DNA from: JANOSH01 sp031415695
GTDB taxonomy: Bacteria > Actinomycetota > Acidimicrobiia > Acidimicrobiales > Ilumatobacteraceae
NCBI GenBank assembly: GCA_031415695.1
Contig: JANOSH010000052.1
Span: 90,129 to 154,128 of the forward strand
Reading direction: 5' to 3'
DNA length: 64,000 nucleotides
Of this stretch, positions 51,905 through 59,891 are shown one piece after another. Every line of letters begins with the position of its first letter. The first letter of the stretch is position 1. The notes under the pieces are model-generated. The model searched no databases and was not told where the DNA came from. It worked only from the letters and a program-made list of their open reading frames with translations. Position numbers and translations under genes: made by a program.

Positions 51905-53380
51905 GTGGCGAAACTGACAGCGCAACATGTCGACGTCCTGATCGTGGGAGCGGGCATTTCGGGCATCGGAGGTGCCTACCACCTGACGAAACAGTGTCCC
52001 GACAAGCGCTTTGCGGTCTTGGAGAGCAAGGCGAGCTTTGGCGGTACGTGGATTACCCACACCTATCCGGGCATTCGATCCGACAGCGACCTGTACACGT
52101 TTGGTTATCGGTTCAAGCCGTGGACCGGTGCGCCCATCGCAACGGCCGACAAGATCCTCACGTACATGGGAGAGGTCATTTCCGACAACAGCCTCGACCA
52201 GCACATCAGGTACAACCACCAGATTTCGGCTGCGACATGGTCATCAGCCGAACAGTTGTGGACCATCGAGTCCACCCGCACCGACACTGGTGACACGCAG
52301 CAGTACACGGCCAACTTTTTGTGGATGTGCCAGGGCTACTACCGACACGATGAGGGTTACACGCCCGACTGGCCTGGAATGGACAGTTACCAGGGGCAAA
52401 TCGTTCACCCACAAACCTGGCCAACCGATATTGAGCTGATCGGCAAGCGCGTGTTGGTAATCGGTTCGGGGGCAACAGCGGCGACCCTGGTTCCAGCCAT
52501 CGCCGATGACTGCGCGCACGTCACAATGTTGCAGCGCTCGCCCACGTACTTTGCGGCTGGCCGCAATGCGAACGATCTTGCTGACACGTTGCGGCAGCTC
52601 GAGATCGACGAGGAGTGGATTCACGAGATCGTTCGGCGCAAAACGTTGTTCGACCAAAAGCTGGTTACCGACCTGTCGTTCACGCACCCCGACATGGTCA
52701 AACAAGAACTGTTCGCTCGGATGCGCGTGTACCTCGGCGACGACTATGACTTCAGCGAACACTTCGAGCCCAGCTACCGCCCATGGCAGCAGCGACTTGC
52801 GTTCGTACCCGACGGCGACCTGTTCACGAGCATGGCCGATGGGAAAGCATCGGTGATCACCGACAACATCGAAACCTTCGCCCCAACCGGGGTGCGTTTG
52901 ACCTCGGGAACAGACATCGACGCCGACATCATTGTCACTGCCACCGGATTCAACCTCAGTGTGCTGGGCGATATCGCGTTCACGATCGATAACAAACCGC
53001 TGGTGTTCGGCGATACCATCACCTATCACGGCATGATGTTCACCGGTGTGCCCAATATGGCATGGGTGTTCGGCTACTTCCGAGCCAGTTGGACGCTTCG
53101 CGCCGACCTCATTGCCGATTTTGTCTGCCGGTTGCTCAAGCACATGGATCAGCGAGGTGTCCGCCAGGCGACGCCAACCTTGCGTCCGGAGGACCAGGAT
53201 ATGGCCCTACTGCCCTGGGTTGATCCGGAGAATTTCAATCCCGGTTATCTGGCGCGGGGTATGCATTTACTGCCACGTCGCGGCGACAACCCAACCTGGC
53301 AACACACCCAGGATTACTGGACCGAAAAGACGTCGCTGCCTGCTATCGACCTGGACGACGGAACCCTCGTGTACCGGTAG
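51905..53380 (+). CDS. Flavin-containing monooxygenase, Baeyer-Villiger-like
   Basis: This 491-residue enzyme has the FAD Rossmann motif GAGISG (15-20), a second nucleotide-binding motif GSGATA (187-192) and, between them, YQGQIVHPQTWP (162-173), a variant of the FxGxxxHxxxW fingerprint of Baeyer-Villiger and N-hydroxylating monooxygenases. It likely oxygenates a ketone, amine or thioether with NADPH and O2. I chose the GTG at 51905, where the family begins. It is downstream of a stress-protein gene but with a 32-nt gap. Confidence 0.88.
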   Translation: MAKLTAQHVDVLIVGAGISGIGGAYHLTKQCPDKRFAVLESKASFGGTWITHTYPGIRSDSDLYTFGYRFKPWTGAPIATADKILTYMGEVISDNSLDQHIRYNHQISAATWSSAEQLWTIESTRTDTGDTQQYTANFLWMCQGYYRHDEGYTPDWPGMDSYQGQIVHPQTWPTDIELIGKRVLVIGSGATAATLVPAIADDCAHVTMLQRSPTYFAAGRNANDLADTLRQLEIDEEWIHEIVRRKTLFDQKLVTDLSFTHPDMVKQELFARMRVYLGDDYDFSEHFEPSYRPWQQRLAFVPDGDLFTSMADGKASVITDNIETFAPTGVRLTSGTDIDADIIVTATGFNLSVLGDIAFTIDNKPLVFGDTITYHGMMFTGVPNMAWVFGYFRASWTLRADLIADFVCRLLKHMDQRGVRQATPTLRPEDQDMALLPWVDPENFNPGYLARGMHLLPRRGDNPTWQHTQDYWTEKTSLPAIDLDDGTLVYR

Positions 53381-53397
53381 CGACCTCCACCACTTCT

Positions 53398-53461
53398 GCA
53401 ACTGTTGCGGATTCGGTGGCCCCAGAGCCGGCCGTATTCGCAACTGTTGCGGATTTGGTGG
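53398..53461. repeat. Two 22-bp direct repeats with internal palindromes
   Basis: Copies at 53398-53419 and 53440-53461 differ at one base and are offset by 42 bp. Each starts with the palindrome GCAAC-T-GTTGC. They fill the spacer between the convergent monooxygenase and phosphoesterase genes and could be part of a terminator or a small dispersed repeat. Confidence 0.6.
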
Positions 53462-53466
53462 ACGGC

Positions 53467-54075
53467 CTACGTGGCGGTGAGCGAGTCGAAGGCACCGATG
53501 TTTGCGGCACCGTTGGCGATCAACTGGGCCAGTTGGTCCTGGGACACGGGCGCGTGGTTCCAAGCGTCGACGCCGACATTAATCATGCGGCCGCGGACCC
53601 TCCAGCGCTCGTGAACGTGACCGTGTAGGAGCCAGCTTCCACGGTCGGCGGGGCGCGCTTCGGCGTAGCGGTCGTGGTCGTGGCTGTCGCCGCGGTACGG
53701 GAAGTGGCAAGCCAGCACCGTGCGGCCAGCGACGTCGAGTTCAATCGCGCCTTGTCGGATTTCGGCGAACCCGGCGTCGAGGTAGCGCTGTGTCCAGGTG
53801 GCGACGCCTTTACGGTGACCCGCCCAGCATCGATCGTGATTTCCTGCGACCAGAATCTTGGTGCCGTTAAGCAATTCGACCAGCGGAAGCGTGTCGGCGA
53901 TGCGGCCGAGGGCGACATCGCCGAGCACCCAAACGGTGTCAGACGCCGCCACGCGCTCGTTCCATCGGGTGACGATTGCCTCGTTCATTTCTTCGACGTC
54001 GGCGAACGGGCGCGACGAGTATGCGATCACGTTGGTGTGACCGAAGTGAAGGTCGGAGGTGAACCAGGTGCTCAT
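53467..54075 (-). CDS. Calcineurin-like metallophosphoesterase
   Basis: This 202-residue phosphoesterase has the complete metal-binding series: TSDLHFGHTN, WVLGDVALG, VAGNHDRCW, ACHFPYRGD and LLHGHVHERW. The short stand-alone form is common in bacteria and often described as a 2'-5' RNA ligase-associated or phage-type phosphoesterase; the natural substrate is unknown. The ATG at 54075 begins directly with the first metal motif; an earlier in-frame start at 54120 adds unrelated residues. Confidence 0.9.
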   Translation of the reverse strand: MSTWFTSDLHFGHTNVIAYSSRPFADVEEMNEAIVTRWNERVAASDTVWVLGDVALGRIADTLPLVELLNGTKILVAGNHDRCWAGHRKGVATWTQRYLDAGFAEIRQGAIELDVAGRTVLACHFPYRGDSHDHDRYAEARPADRGSWLLHGHVHERWRVRGRMINVGVDAWNHAPVSQDQLAQLIANGAANIGAFDSLTAT

Positions 54076-54375
54076 CGCATCCACCATTGTGCAACGTACC
54101 GAACCGCAGCGTCGGGTCATTTCAACGGGGCCAACGCCCGTGATCGTCCGTCAGCTGCCCTTTAATGAGGATAGCCCGGTCGCGTGTGCGGATTTTCACC
54201 CGAAGAAGCGGCCCTCTCCGGCCTCAAAGGCGCATCTGTTACCGGGGGCGGTACGGAATTGGCCTTTGAGGTGGGAGAGGACTGTTTTTAACTGCGTCCC
54301 ACGACGATTCACATTGGCCGTCGCCACCCGAAAGCTGGATCGTTGCTAGATGCCCGTTCGGCAGGCGGACTCGTT
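54076..54375. other. 300-bp spacer without a gene
   Basis: No coding sequence was found here. The spacer separates two minus-strand genes and contains the long hairpin at 54213-54289 described separately. The remainder shows no convincing promoter motif apart from the phosphoesterase upstream region. Confidence 0.6.
54213..54289 (+). terminator. Long hairpin with T tract in a minus-strand spacer
   Basis: Arms 54213-54231 and 54262-54280 pair at 17 of 19 positions. The 30-nt loop holds a smaller hairpin (TACCG-GGGG-CGGTA at 54240-54253). TTTTT at 54285-54289 follows the right arm, as in a plus-strand terminator, yet no plus-strand gene precedes it. It may end an unannotated small plus-strand RNA. 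Confidence 0.5.
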
Positions 54376-55839
54376 TTATGGGGGCGTTGTTGTGCGCCAG
54401 GCATCGAGTAGGTCGCTCGGCGTCCAAACGACGGCTAGGTCTTGAACGCTGGCGCCCGATCGTGACACGGCAACGAGCGGGGTGCTGGCCGTTGCGCCTG
54501 GCACCAGAGACGCATCGCGCGCCAACGCGGCGAGATCGGCTGTATCGAACGTCGATCGCTCGCGCCACTTGATCGACCCGACGAACACGACGGAAGCGCC
54601 GTCCTTGGTACTTTCGGTTGCGACGAGGTCGACCTCGGGGTTGTTGATTCGGTTCCACCAACCGCCCACGACGTTGGCCGAAGGAAAGCGGTCGTCGGGC
54701 AGCAGTCGGTGCAGCGCGGTTCGCACAACTGGTTCGATCGCCTTGCCCCGCCACGACGGCCAACTGTGTTCGACGGTACGAAGCGCAAGGTCGCCGCGGC
54801 CACGTTCCACTTCGGGAAGCGCGGTGCGCACGAACGCCAGCCAGAATCGAAGGAACGGATCGGCGACTCGGTAGCGACGTTCTTTGGGTGCCGGCCGCGA
54901 TGACAGTGGTTCGTCCACGGCAATGACCCGCTTGTCGAGCAGCGTTTTCAACGCCCCTTGCAGCGTGGAGGCGTTGAGGGGTGTCGGTGCGCCGACCCGT
55001 CGGGCGATTGTGGTGAAGGTTCGCTCACCCGAACCGATGGCATGCAACGTCTCGGCGGCGCGTGTCTCGCTCGGAAACTCGGCGCGCAGAATGCGTTCAC
55101 CCGAGACGATGAGTGCAGACGTCGGGTCAGCCAAGGCTTGAGCGAGGTAGACCGGCCACTTGCGACCGGTTGGCCACTCCTGGCACACGAGCGGGAGCCC
55201 GCCGGTGATCAGGTAGGCGTCGAACGCGTCGGCCGGCTCGAGCCCTGTCATGTGCGCGACTTCGGCCGGGTTCAAGGCATCGAGCACCATCTCGACGCCA
55301 CGCTGATGGAAGGGCCGTCCGTAGGCGCCCAGCATCTCCATCATGGCGAGGTCACTTCCAATAAGGATGAGAAGCACCGGCTTGCGCGACAGGTAGCGGT
55401 CCCACACGGTTTGCAGCGCGCCTTCCAGGGCGCGGTCCTGCGCTGCTAGCCACGGGAGCTCGTCGATCACCACGACCGTTGGCCGATCATCGTCGATCGC
55501 CTCGGCCAGACGACGCAGGGCTACGTGCCATGTCGGAGCCGGGTCCGTGCCGCTCTCGGATGCACCTGGAAGCATCGAAGAGGATAGTTCTGCCGCGAAC
55601 TGCGCCCGCTCGCGCTCGGGTGGTTCGCCCTCGGTGGCCGTGAACCAGAACAGGTCGACTGCACCGTCTCGACGGGTTCGGTCGACGAAGACCTCAACCA
55701 GGCGCGACTTGCCCACTCGGCGGCGGCCGCGTAGCAACACGCACCGGCCGCGCTGATCGGCCCCGCCGCGTGAGACCCAGTTGAGGTGCTGGGTGAGTCG
55801 ATCGATCTCTCCAGATCGGCCGACGAAGGCTCGGGTCAT
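54376..55839 (-). CDS. AAA ATPase with DUF234-type C-terminal domain, copy 2
   Basis: This 487-residue paralogue of the protein at 34855 has Walker A GRRRVGKS (38-45), Walker B TVVVIDELPWLAAQD, the shared central segments ILIGSDLAMMEMLGAYGRPF and DAYLITGGLPLVCQEWP, and a nuclease-like end with PEVDLVATE and VGSIKWRERS. The conserved Asp/Glu and Lys suggest a working nuclease site. The ATG at 55839 is chosen because TAGAGT lies 7 nt upstream and a 179-residue in-frame extension has no similarity. It is divergent from the redoxin gene. Confidence 0.87.
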   Translation of the reverse strand: MTRAFVGRSGEIDRLTQHLNWVSRGGADQRGRCVLLRGRRRVGKSRLVEVFVDRTRRDGAVDLFWFTATEGEPPERERAQFAAELSSSMLPGASESGTDPAPTWHVALRRLAEAIDDDRPTVVVIDELPWLAAQDRALEGALQTVWDRYLSRKPVLLILIGSDLAMMEMLGAYGRPFHQRGVEMVLDALNPAEVAHMTGLEPADAFDAYLITGGLPLVCQEWPTGRKWPVYLAQALADPTSALIVSGERILRAEFPSETRAAETLHAIGSGERTFTTIARRVGAPTPLNASTLQGALKTLLDKRVIAVDEPLSSRPAPKERRYRVADPFLRFWLAFVRTALPEVERGRGDLALRTVEHSWPSWRGKAIEPVVRTALHRLLPDDRFPSANVVGGWWNRINNPEVDLVATESTKDGASVVFVGSIKWRERSTFDTADLAALARDASLVPGATASTPLVAVSRSGASVQDLAVVWTPSDLLDAWRTTTPP

Positions 55840-55846
55840 GGGAGAT

Positions 55847-55852
55847 ACTCTA
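55847..55852 (-). promoter_or_regulatory. -10 element of leaderless AAA/DUF234 copy 2
   Basis: On the minus strand TAGAGT, 7 nt (ATCTCCC), then the ATG at 55839. Confidence 0.5.
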
Positions 55853-55965
55853 CTTGATAATACTATTCTCAAGACAAGTATTCTTGCCAGCGACGGCGAC
55901 GATGGTCGACGCAGCGCATCGTTGCGTCGTAGATTGCTCTTGCGTCCCGAGGAGAGGCGATTGAC

Positions 55966-56454
55966 ATGGCCGTGCTTCGAAATCCAGTCCCAGCACCCGG
56001 ATTGAGCGTCGAGCGCTGGTTCAACACCGACCACGATGTGTCGCTTGCAGAGCTTCGCGGTCAGGTCGTCGTGATCGAAGCGTTCCAGATGTTGTGCCCT
56101 GGCTGTGTCACTCATGGGCTCCCCCAGGCTCAGCGCGTCGCCTCCACGTTCGGCGACGATGTCGTCGTCATCGGCTTGCACACGGTGTTCGAGCACCACG
56201 AAGCCATGCGTCCCGTTTCGCTCGAAGCGTTCCTGCACGAGTATCGAATCGGGTTTCCGGTTGGCGTCGACTTTCATGAACCGGGCAACCCGACACCAGT
56301 GACCATGGGTCGGCTGGCGTTGCGGGGAACACCGAGTCTTCTGATCGTCGACCGAGCCGGGTTCATTCGAGTGCACGCGTTCGGTCAGATCGATGACATG
56401 GCCCTCGGTGCCGCCGTCGCCCGCATAGTCGATGAAACCCCGGGGTCGGACTAG
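55966..56454 (+). CDS. TlpA/AhpC-type redoxin
   Basis: This 162-residue thioredoxin-fold protein has the active-site sequence FQMLCPGCVTHGLP, a CPGC motif, and the cis-proline region LALRGTPSLLIVDRAG. It lacks a signal peptide, so it acts in the cytosol, as a thiol-disulphide oxidoreductase or peroxidase. GAGGAGAGG lies upstream of the ATG. It is divergent from AAA/DUF234 copy 2, and an integrase relic directly follows its stop. Confidence 0.86.
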   Translation: MAVLRNPVPAPGLSVERWFNTDHDVSLAELRGQVVVIEAFQMLCPGCVTHGLPQAQRVASTFGDDVVVIGLHTVFEHHEAMRPVSLEAFLHEYRIGFPVGVDFHEPGNPTPVTMGRLALRGTPSLLIVDRAGFIRVHAFGQIDDMALGAAVARIVDETPGSD

Positions 56455-56658
56455 CTCAGTCTTGTCACGCGGCGAAAGGCGAAACTGATTGTGAAGAACC
56501 CGTGCAACATCAAGGGCGCGGGTGCCGAGCAGTTGGTCGAACGCCCCGTCGCCACGATCGAACAGGCTGCGAAGGTAGCCGACGAGATCGAGCCGTGCTG
56601 CCGGGCGTGGGTGTTCCGCGGCCCGAGAGGTGCCGTGCAGCGCAAGGCGATCGCATGA
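56455..56658 (+). pseudogene. Tyrosine integrase remnant
   Basis: In the frame immediately after the redoxin stop the sequence reads KAKLIVKNPCNIKGAGAEQL, ERPVATIEQAAKVADEIEP, a segment typical of the core-binding domain edge of actinobacterial phage-type integrases. It then jumps to RAWVFRGPRGAVQRKAIA, which resembles a later part of the catalytic domain, so an internal deletion is likely. It has neither N-terminus nor the catalytic R-H-R-Y set. It marks a decayed integrative element. Confidence 0.6.
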
Positions 56659-57323
56659 GCGAACTCATCTGGATCGATGAGAGCGCACGCACGTCGGCCA
56701 ACGGCATTGTGTACGTCGTCGCCGGTGTACGTGCCGAAGGGGATCGGCGCCCGGTGCATCGCCTCGACGAACTTCGGTTTCCCGCCCAGCGCTACTTGCA
56801 TTGGCGCGATGAGCCCGCAGCACGCCGCCGAGAGTTCCTGAGTGTCGCCAACGAGCTGGCGCTCAAGGTAACGGTGGCGGTCACCGGCTTTCGGATCGAG
56901 GGGCGCGGCCAACCGCTGGACAAACACGACGAGTTCACGGTCACCGACGTCGTACGGCGGATTCGGCACCAGCCGAGCCCGCTGATCAAAGTTCGTCCCG
57001 AAGTCGGCCTCGCCCGAACCCGTGCGGCGTGTGAGGACACCTTTGGTCATCGCAAAAAGCACTCATGGCCACCAGCACTACCGGAATGGGACGACTGGGA
57101 GTTCCTCGGGGACTCGATCGGTACAAGGCACGCTGTTACCGATTTCGGTCACCGGAAGGTCGGGTTCCGGCTTGTGCGCTCTGAGATGGCTGCTCGCAGG
57201 ATGTCGAAGTTGCTGAGGCAGATCGCGAGATGGCTAAAGTCGCGACGTGATAGCGGCAGTGAGCACACGCTCGCTGCGCACTGGTGGGCCGAAGAGCTTC
57301 GGATCGATTTGTCGGCATCATAG
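56655..57323 (+). CDS. Uncharacterised protein between integration remnants
   Basis: I do not recognise a named family with confidence. The 222-residue protein begins MSELIWIDESARTSANGIVYVVAGVRAEGD, which recalls the acidic N-terminal motif of DUF3800-like RNase-H-fold proteins from mobile elements. RYLHWRDEPAARRREFL and VAVTGFRIEGRGQ follow. The C-terminal half is rich in Arg and Trp and less protein-like, so a frameshift is possible. It overlaps the integrase relic stop (ATGA), and its stop abuts the excisionase relic. Confidence 0.55.
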   Translation: MSELIWIDESARTSANGIVYVVAGVRAEGDRRPVHRLDELRFPAQRYLHWRDEPAARRREFLSVANELALKVTVAVTGFRIEGRGQPLDKHDEFTVTDVVRRIRHQPSPLIKVRPEVGLARTRAACEDTFGHRKKHSWPPALPEWDDWEFLGDSIGTRHAVTDFGHRKVGFRLVRSEMAARRMSKLLRQIARWLKSRRDSGSEHTLAAHWWAEELRIDLSAS

Positions 57324-57326
57324 CGA

Positions 57327-57450
57327 ATCGTGCGGATCGCCCGATCCGAATGGGGTTTAGTTCGCCCTCCCGTGCGAGGTAGTAGAGCGTGGTTCGACCG
57401 ACGTTCAACATCGCAGCTGCCTGCACCGGAGCGAGCAGAAGCGGCTGCAA
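57327..57450 (-). pseudogene. Excisionase-type HTH remnant
   Basis: On the minus strand LQPLLLAPVQAAAMLNVGRTTLYYLAREGELNPIRIGRSARF is the helix-turn-helix of an Xis/MerR-like excisionase (split here for reading: AAAMLNVGRTTLYYL is the recognition part). The last ~10-15 residues are lost at the junction with the stop of the neighbouring gene. With the integrase relic it frames the gene at 56655. Confidence 0.6.
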
Positions 57451-57721
57451 GTCGTGCCGGCGAGGTGTGGCGCTAGCCACGCGACCGGTGTCTGCGTGGG
57501 TGCTGTTGACGCGGCACGAAGACAAGACGTTGGAATTTAAGCGGACCGGTCGTCACCGTATCGTGTCATGGCAGCCCTTGTCGCGTTCGCCAATTCACGC
57601 CTGCCCGCCTCGAACGCGGCAATCTTCGGTCGTGCTACGCCGCTGCGCCCCCCTCGCTGGCGGTGACCCACGCGCGTGTGATTCGGTCCATCGACGTGTG
57701 GACGATTCGTATGCGATATTG

Positions 57722-57727
57722 TAGACT
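57722..57727 (+). promoter_or_regulatory. -10 element of the second leaderless MazEF-like antitoxin
   Basis: TAGACT, 6 nt (CCGTGC), then the ATG at 57734, nearly the same sequence as at 2632. Confidence 0.6.
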
Positions 57728-57733
57728 CCGTGC

Positions 57734-57967
57734 ATGGCTACGACAACTATTCGGGTTGAACGGTCGGTACACGAACGGCTGCAGACGATAAGCGAAGCAA
57801 CCGGACGCCAACTTGTGGACGTGTTAGCCGACGCAACCGACGCACTGGAGAGAATCCGGTTCGCGCAGGCGGTTCGACGAGAGGTTGACGTACTTCGAGC
57901 AGATCCAGTGATGTGGGCTGCGTACCTCGCCGAGTTTGACGTTGCGATTTCAGATGGCATTGCCTGA
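57734..57967 (+). CDS. Ribbon-helix-helix antitoxin of a second MazEF-like pair
   Basis: This 77-residue protein is a paralogue of the antitoxin at 2644: MATTTIRVERSVHERLQTIS forms the strand-helix DNA-binding part, and VLRADPVMWAAYLAEFDVA is the toxin-binding tail. The toxin gene starts inside its 3' end, overlapping by 14 nt. No ribosome site is seen, and the -10 hexamer lies 6 nt before the ATG, so the mRNA is probably leaderless. Confidence 0.85.
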   Translation: MATTTIRVERSVHERLQTISEATGRQLVDVLADATDALERIRFAQAVRREVDVLRADPVMWAAYLAEFDVAISDGIA

Positions 57968-58292
57968 TGAGATCTGGCTGGTGGACTTTGGCGAGCCATT
58001 CCCTGGCGAGCCAGCGAACCAGCGACCGGCGGTAATCGTTGGACCCTCTCGATTGTTTGGCGACGGGCTTCCGTTCGTCATTGTGGTTCCGCTAACAACG
58101 GTGCACCGACGGATCTCGTTCCATGTAGAAATCGAACCCGGTGCCGCTACTGGCCTGAGCGACGTGAGCTATGCGCAGTGTGAACTCATTCGTTCAATCA
58201 GCACACAGCGCCTATCGCACGTACTTGGACGCTTATCCTTGCAGCGGGCGCGTGAAATCGAAACGGTAATCAAACGGCTACTCGATTACTGA
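57954..58292 (+). CDS. mazF: MazF/PemK-type endoribonuclease toxin, second copy
   Basis: This 112-residue toxin has the PemK/MazF series PDEIWLVDFGEPFPGEPANQRPAVIVG, FVIVVPLTTVHRRISFHVEIE and YAQCELIRSISTQRLSHVLG (each a normal family block). It is the best preserved of the three mazF-like genes here. The ATG at 57954 overlaps the antitoxin; an in-frame ATG at 57936 is also possible. It sits beside the decayed integrative element. Confidence 0.9.
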   Translation: MALPDEIWLVDFGEPFPGEPANQRPAVIVGPSRLFGDGLPFVIVVPLTTVHRRISFHVEIEPGAATGLSDVSYAQCELIRSISTQRLSHVLGRLSLQRAREIETVIKRLLDY

Positions 58293-59021
58293 CGGAAGCC
58301 TGGCCGAACATGTACAACCGCCCCTATGAGCGGGTCCGAGTCGTTCGGCAGTCCTGCCCAGCTCAATGATCTCGAACATCTCGGTGTGTGAAGCCGGTGT
58401 CGTTGGCGAGCGTTGAAGTCGCCAGACGCAGAAACTCGAATACGGCTCGAAGTTGTCGAGGAGCCAGGCGCGCATGGGGGTGTGGTTGCCGGTCATGGAG
58501 GCTTGAGCGGCGATGCCGTACATGCGGTCGTCGGTCGGAGTTTGATTCGCATGACTGGTGGAAGGTCGTAGCGGGGCGTTTCAACATTCGGCGCTCGGCG
58601 ATCAGGCCTGTGCGTGGGGGCCTATTTGGCAGCGGTTTGTCGTTGGCGGTTGCGTCGTCGCCGTCTCCATCGGCTGTGTACCTCTGGCTCGATGAAACAC
58701 GCCAGTTCGCGTTTCACTTCCGCCAACGAAACACCCAGTATCTGACCGTCAACCACCGGTTGTCTTCGCAGCGCACCGAACAAATGTCAACGCCCCGTTT
58801 CGCTGGTCACCGCACTGAGACACCGTTGCATGGGCGTCGTGGTTTCGTTCACAGACGTTCCTCCTTCGTGAAGTGACGGAATGTGTCCGTCAACACCACA
58901 TAGACGCAGCGGCCATCACCGTCTCGACATCACCACCCCAAAAACCACGATTCCATAGCGAGCCTTTCGGGCGATCCACCAGGTTGTCTAGGGGCTCAAC
59001 CTTCCAGAACTTGTCGTGAAT
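58293..59021. other. 729-bp region without a supported gene
   Basis: No family was recognised in any frame. The best minus-strand frame (58278-58523, beginning MYGIAAQASMTGNHTPMRAW) has 81 codons and reads protein-like but lacks start signals. Its position after a toxin module and integration relics suggests decayed mobile DNA. The only clear structure is the palindrome at 58873-58891. Confidence 0.5.
58873..58891. repeat. Perfect 19-bp palindrome with 5-nt centre
   Basis: TGACGGA-ATGTG-TCCGTCA. The size fits a dimeric repressor operator or a short hairpin. The nearest gene (dioxygenase) ends rather than starts nearby, so its role is unclear. Confidence 0.4.
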
Positions 59022-59891
59022 CTAGACGGCTGCCACCCGATGATTTCCGAGCCCGGGAGCCGCAGCCGCTTCAAGCCGCGTATCTCGTTGAACGACAACC
59101 CGGTGCATCATGCGCCGAAACTGGCGATAGTCGGACACGGCGTAGTGCTGGGTCGCCCGATTGTCCCAGATGGCAATCGTCCCTGGCATCCAACGAAGAC
59201 GAACCTGATGGTCGGGTCGATTGATCATGTCGAGAAGCAACGAAATAATGCGGGCGCTCTCAGCGGCGCCTACGCCGATGATCCACCGGGTGTTCGACTC
59301 ACTGACGTTCACGTACGGTCGACCCGTGACCGGATGGTACGAGATAATCGGCCACACGGCCGACCCGACAGTACCGAGCATCTCATCAATGCCTGTGTTG
59401 CCACCTTTGGCGTAGGCACCATTGCGGAATGCTCCAGGATCGTGAACGGCGAAGAGTTGTTGAAGGTCGGAAAGGAGCCCGGGATCGAGCCGCTCATAGA
59501 CGGAATACATGCTCGCCCACAACGTGTCGCCCCCAACGGGAGGAAGGACCATGGCCTGGAGAATCGTTGCGAACGGCGGATCGGATTTGAAGGTCATGTC
59601 GCTGTGCCACTCGGCAGCGTCCGGGCGATCGCCTGGTCGCCAATCGAGCACGACGACATCGTCGGTTTCGGGATGCGTGTTATACGCGTGGTGGCGTTCA
59701 CCGAGGTCGCCGAGATGACGCCCGAGCGTCACCTGCTCGAGAGGTGAAAGCTGCTGGTCCCGGAAGAACAACACCTGATGCTCCATGAGTGCGTCGTAGA
59801 CGGCGTCGGCACTCTCGCCAGTCAGGTCGCGCAACGCGATTCCGGTAACCATCGCACCGAGGGCTGGCGTCAATCGTTCGCACTTAAGCAT
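59022..59891 (-). CDS. TauD/TfdA-type Fe(II)/2-oxoglutarate dioxygenase
   Basis: This 289-residue enzyme has the facial triad H96 and D98 in EWHSDMTF and distal H249 in DNRATQHYAVSDY, with the 2-oxoglutarate arginine in FRRMMHRVVV. It begins with the family pattern LTPALGAMVTGIALRDL. Members hydroxylate sulphonates, aryloxyacetates or small acids; the substrate here is unknown. TAGGCT lies 7 nt before the ATG on the minus strand. It is flanked by gene-poor stretches on both sides. Confidence 0.92.
   Translation of the reverse strand: MLKCERLTPALGAMVTGIALRDLTGESADAVYDALMEHQVLFFRDQQLSPLEQVTLGRHLGDLGERHHAYNTHPETDDVVVLDWRPGDRPDAAEWHSDMTFKSDPPFATILQAMVLPPVGGDTLWASMYSVYERLDPGLLSDLQQLFAVHDPGAFRNGAYAKGGNTGIDEMLGTVGSAVWPIISYHPVTGRPYVNVSESNTRWIIGVGAAESARIISLLLDMINRPDHQVRLRWMPGTIAIWDNRATQHYAVSDYRQFRRMMHRVVVQRDTRLEAAAAPGLGNHRVAAV

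Noticed and set aside
53398..53461. CRISPR-like array
   Set aside because: Only two repeats, short spacer of 20 bp, and no cas genes nearby.
53267..53563. Minus-strand frame with repeated PPNPQQL peptides
   Set aside because: It is produced by the two 22-bp DNA repeats and overlaps the monooxygenase gene; no promoter or family supports it.
54213..54289. Long hairpin as an integron attC site
   Set aside because: The conserved RYYYAAC/GTTRRRY ends are absent and no integron integrase is present, so a terminator-like RNA structure fits better.
54376..56376. 666-codon version of AAA/DUF234 copy 2
   Set aside because: The first 179 codons run antisense through the redoxin gene; a TAGAGT hexamer 7 nt before 55839 marks the real start.
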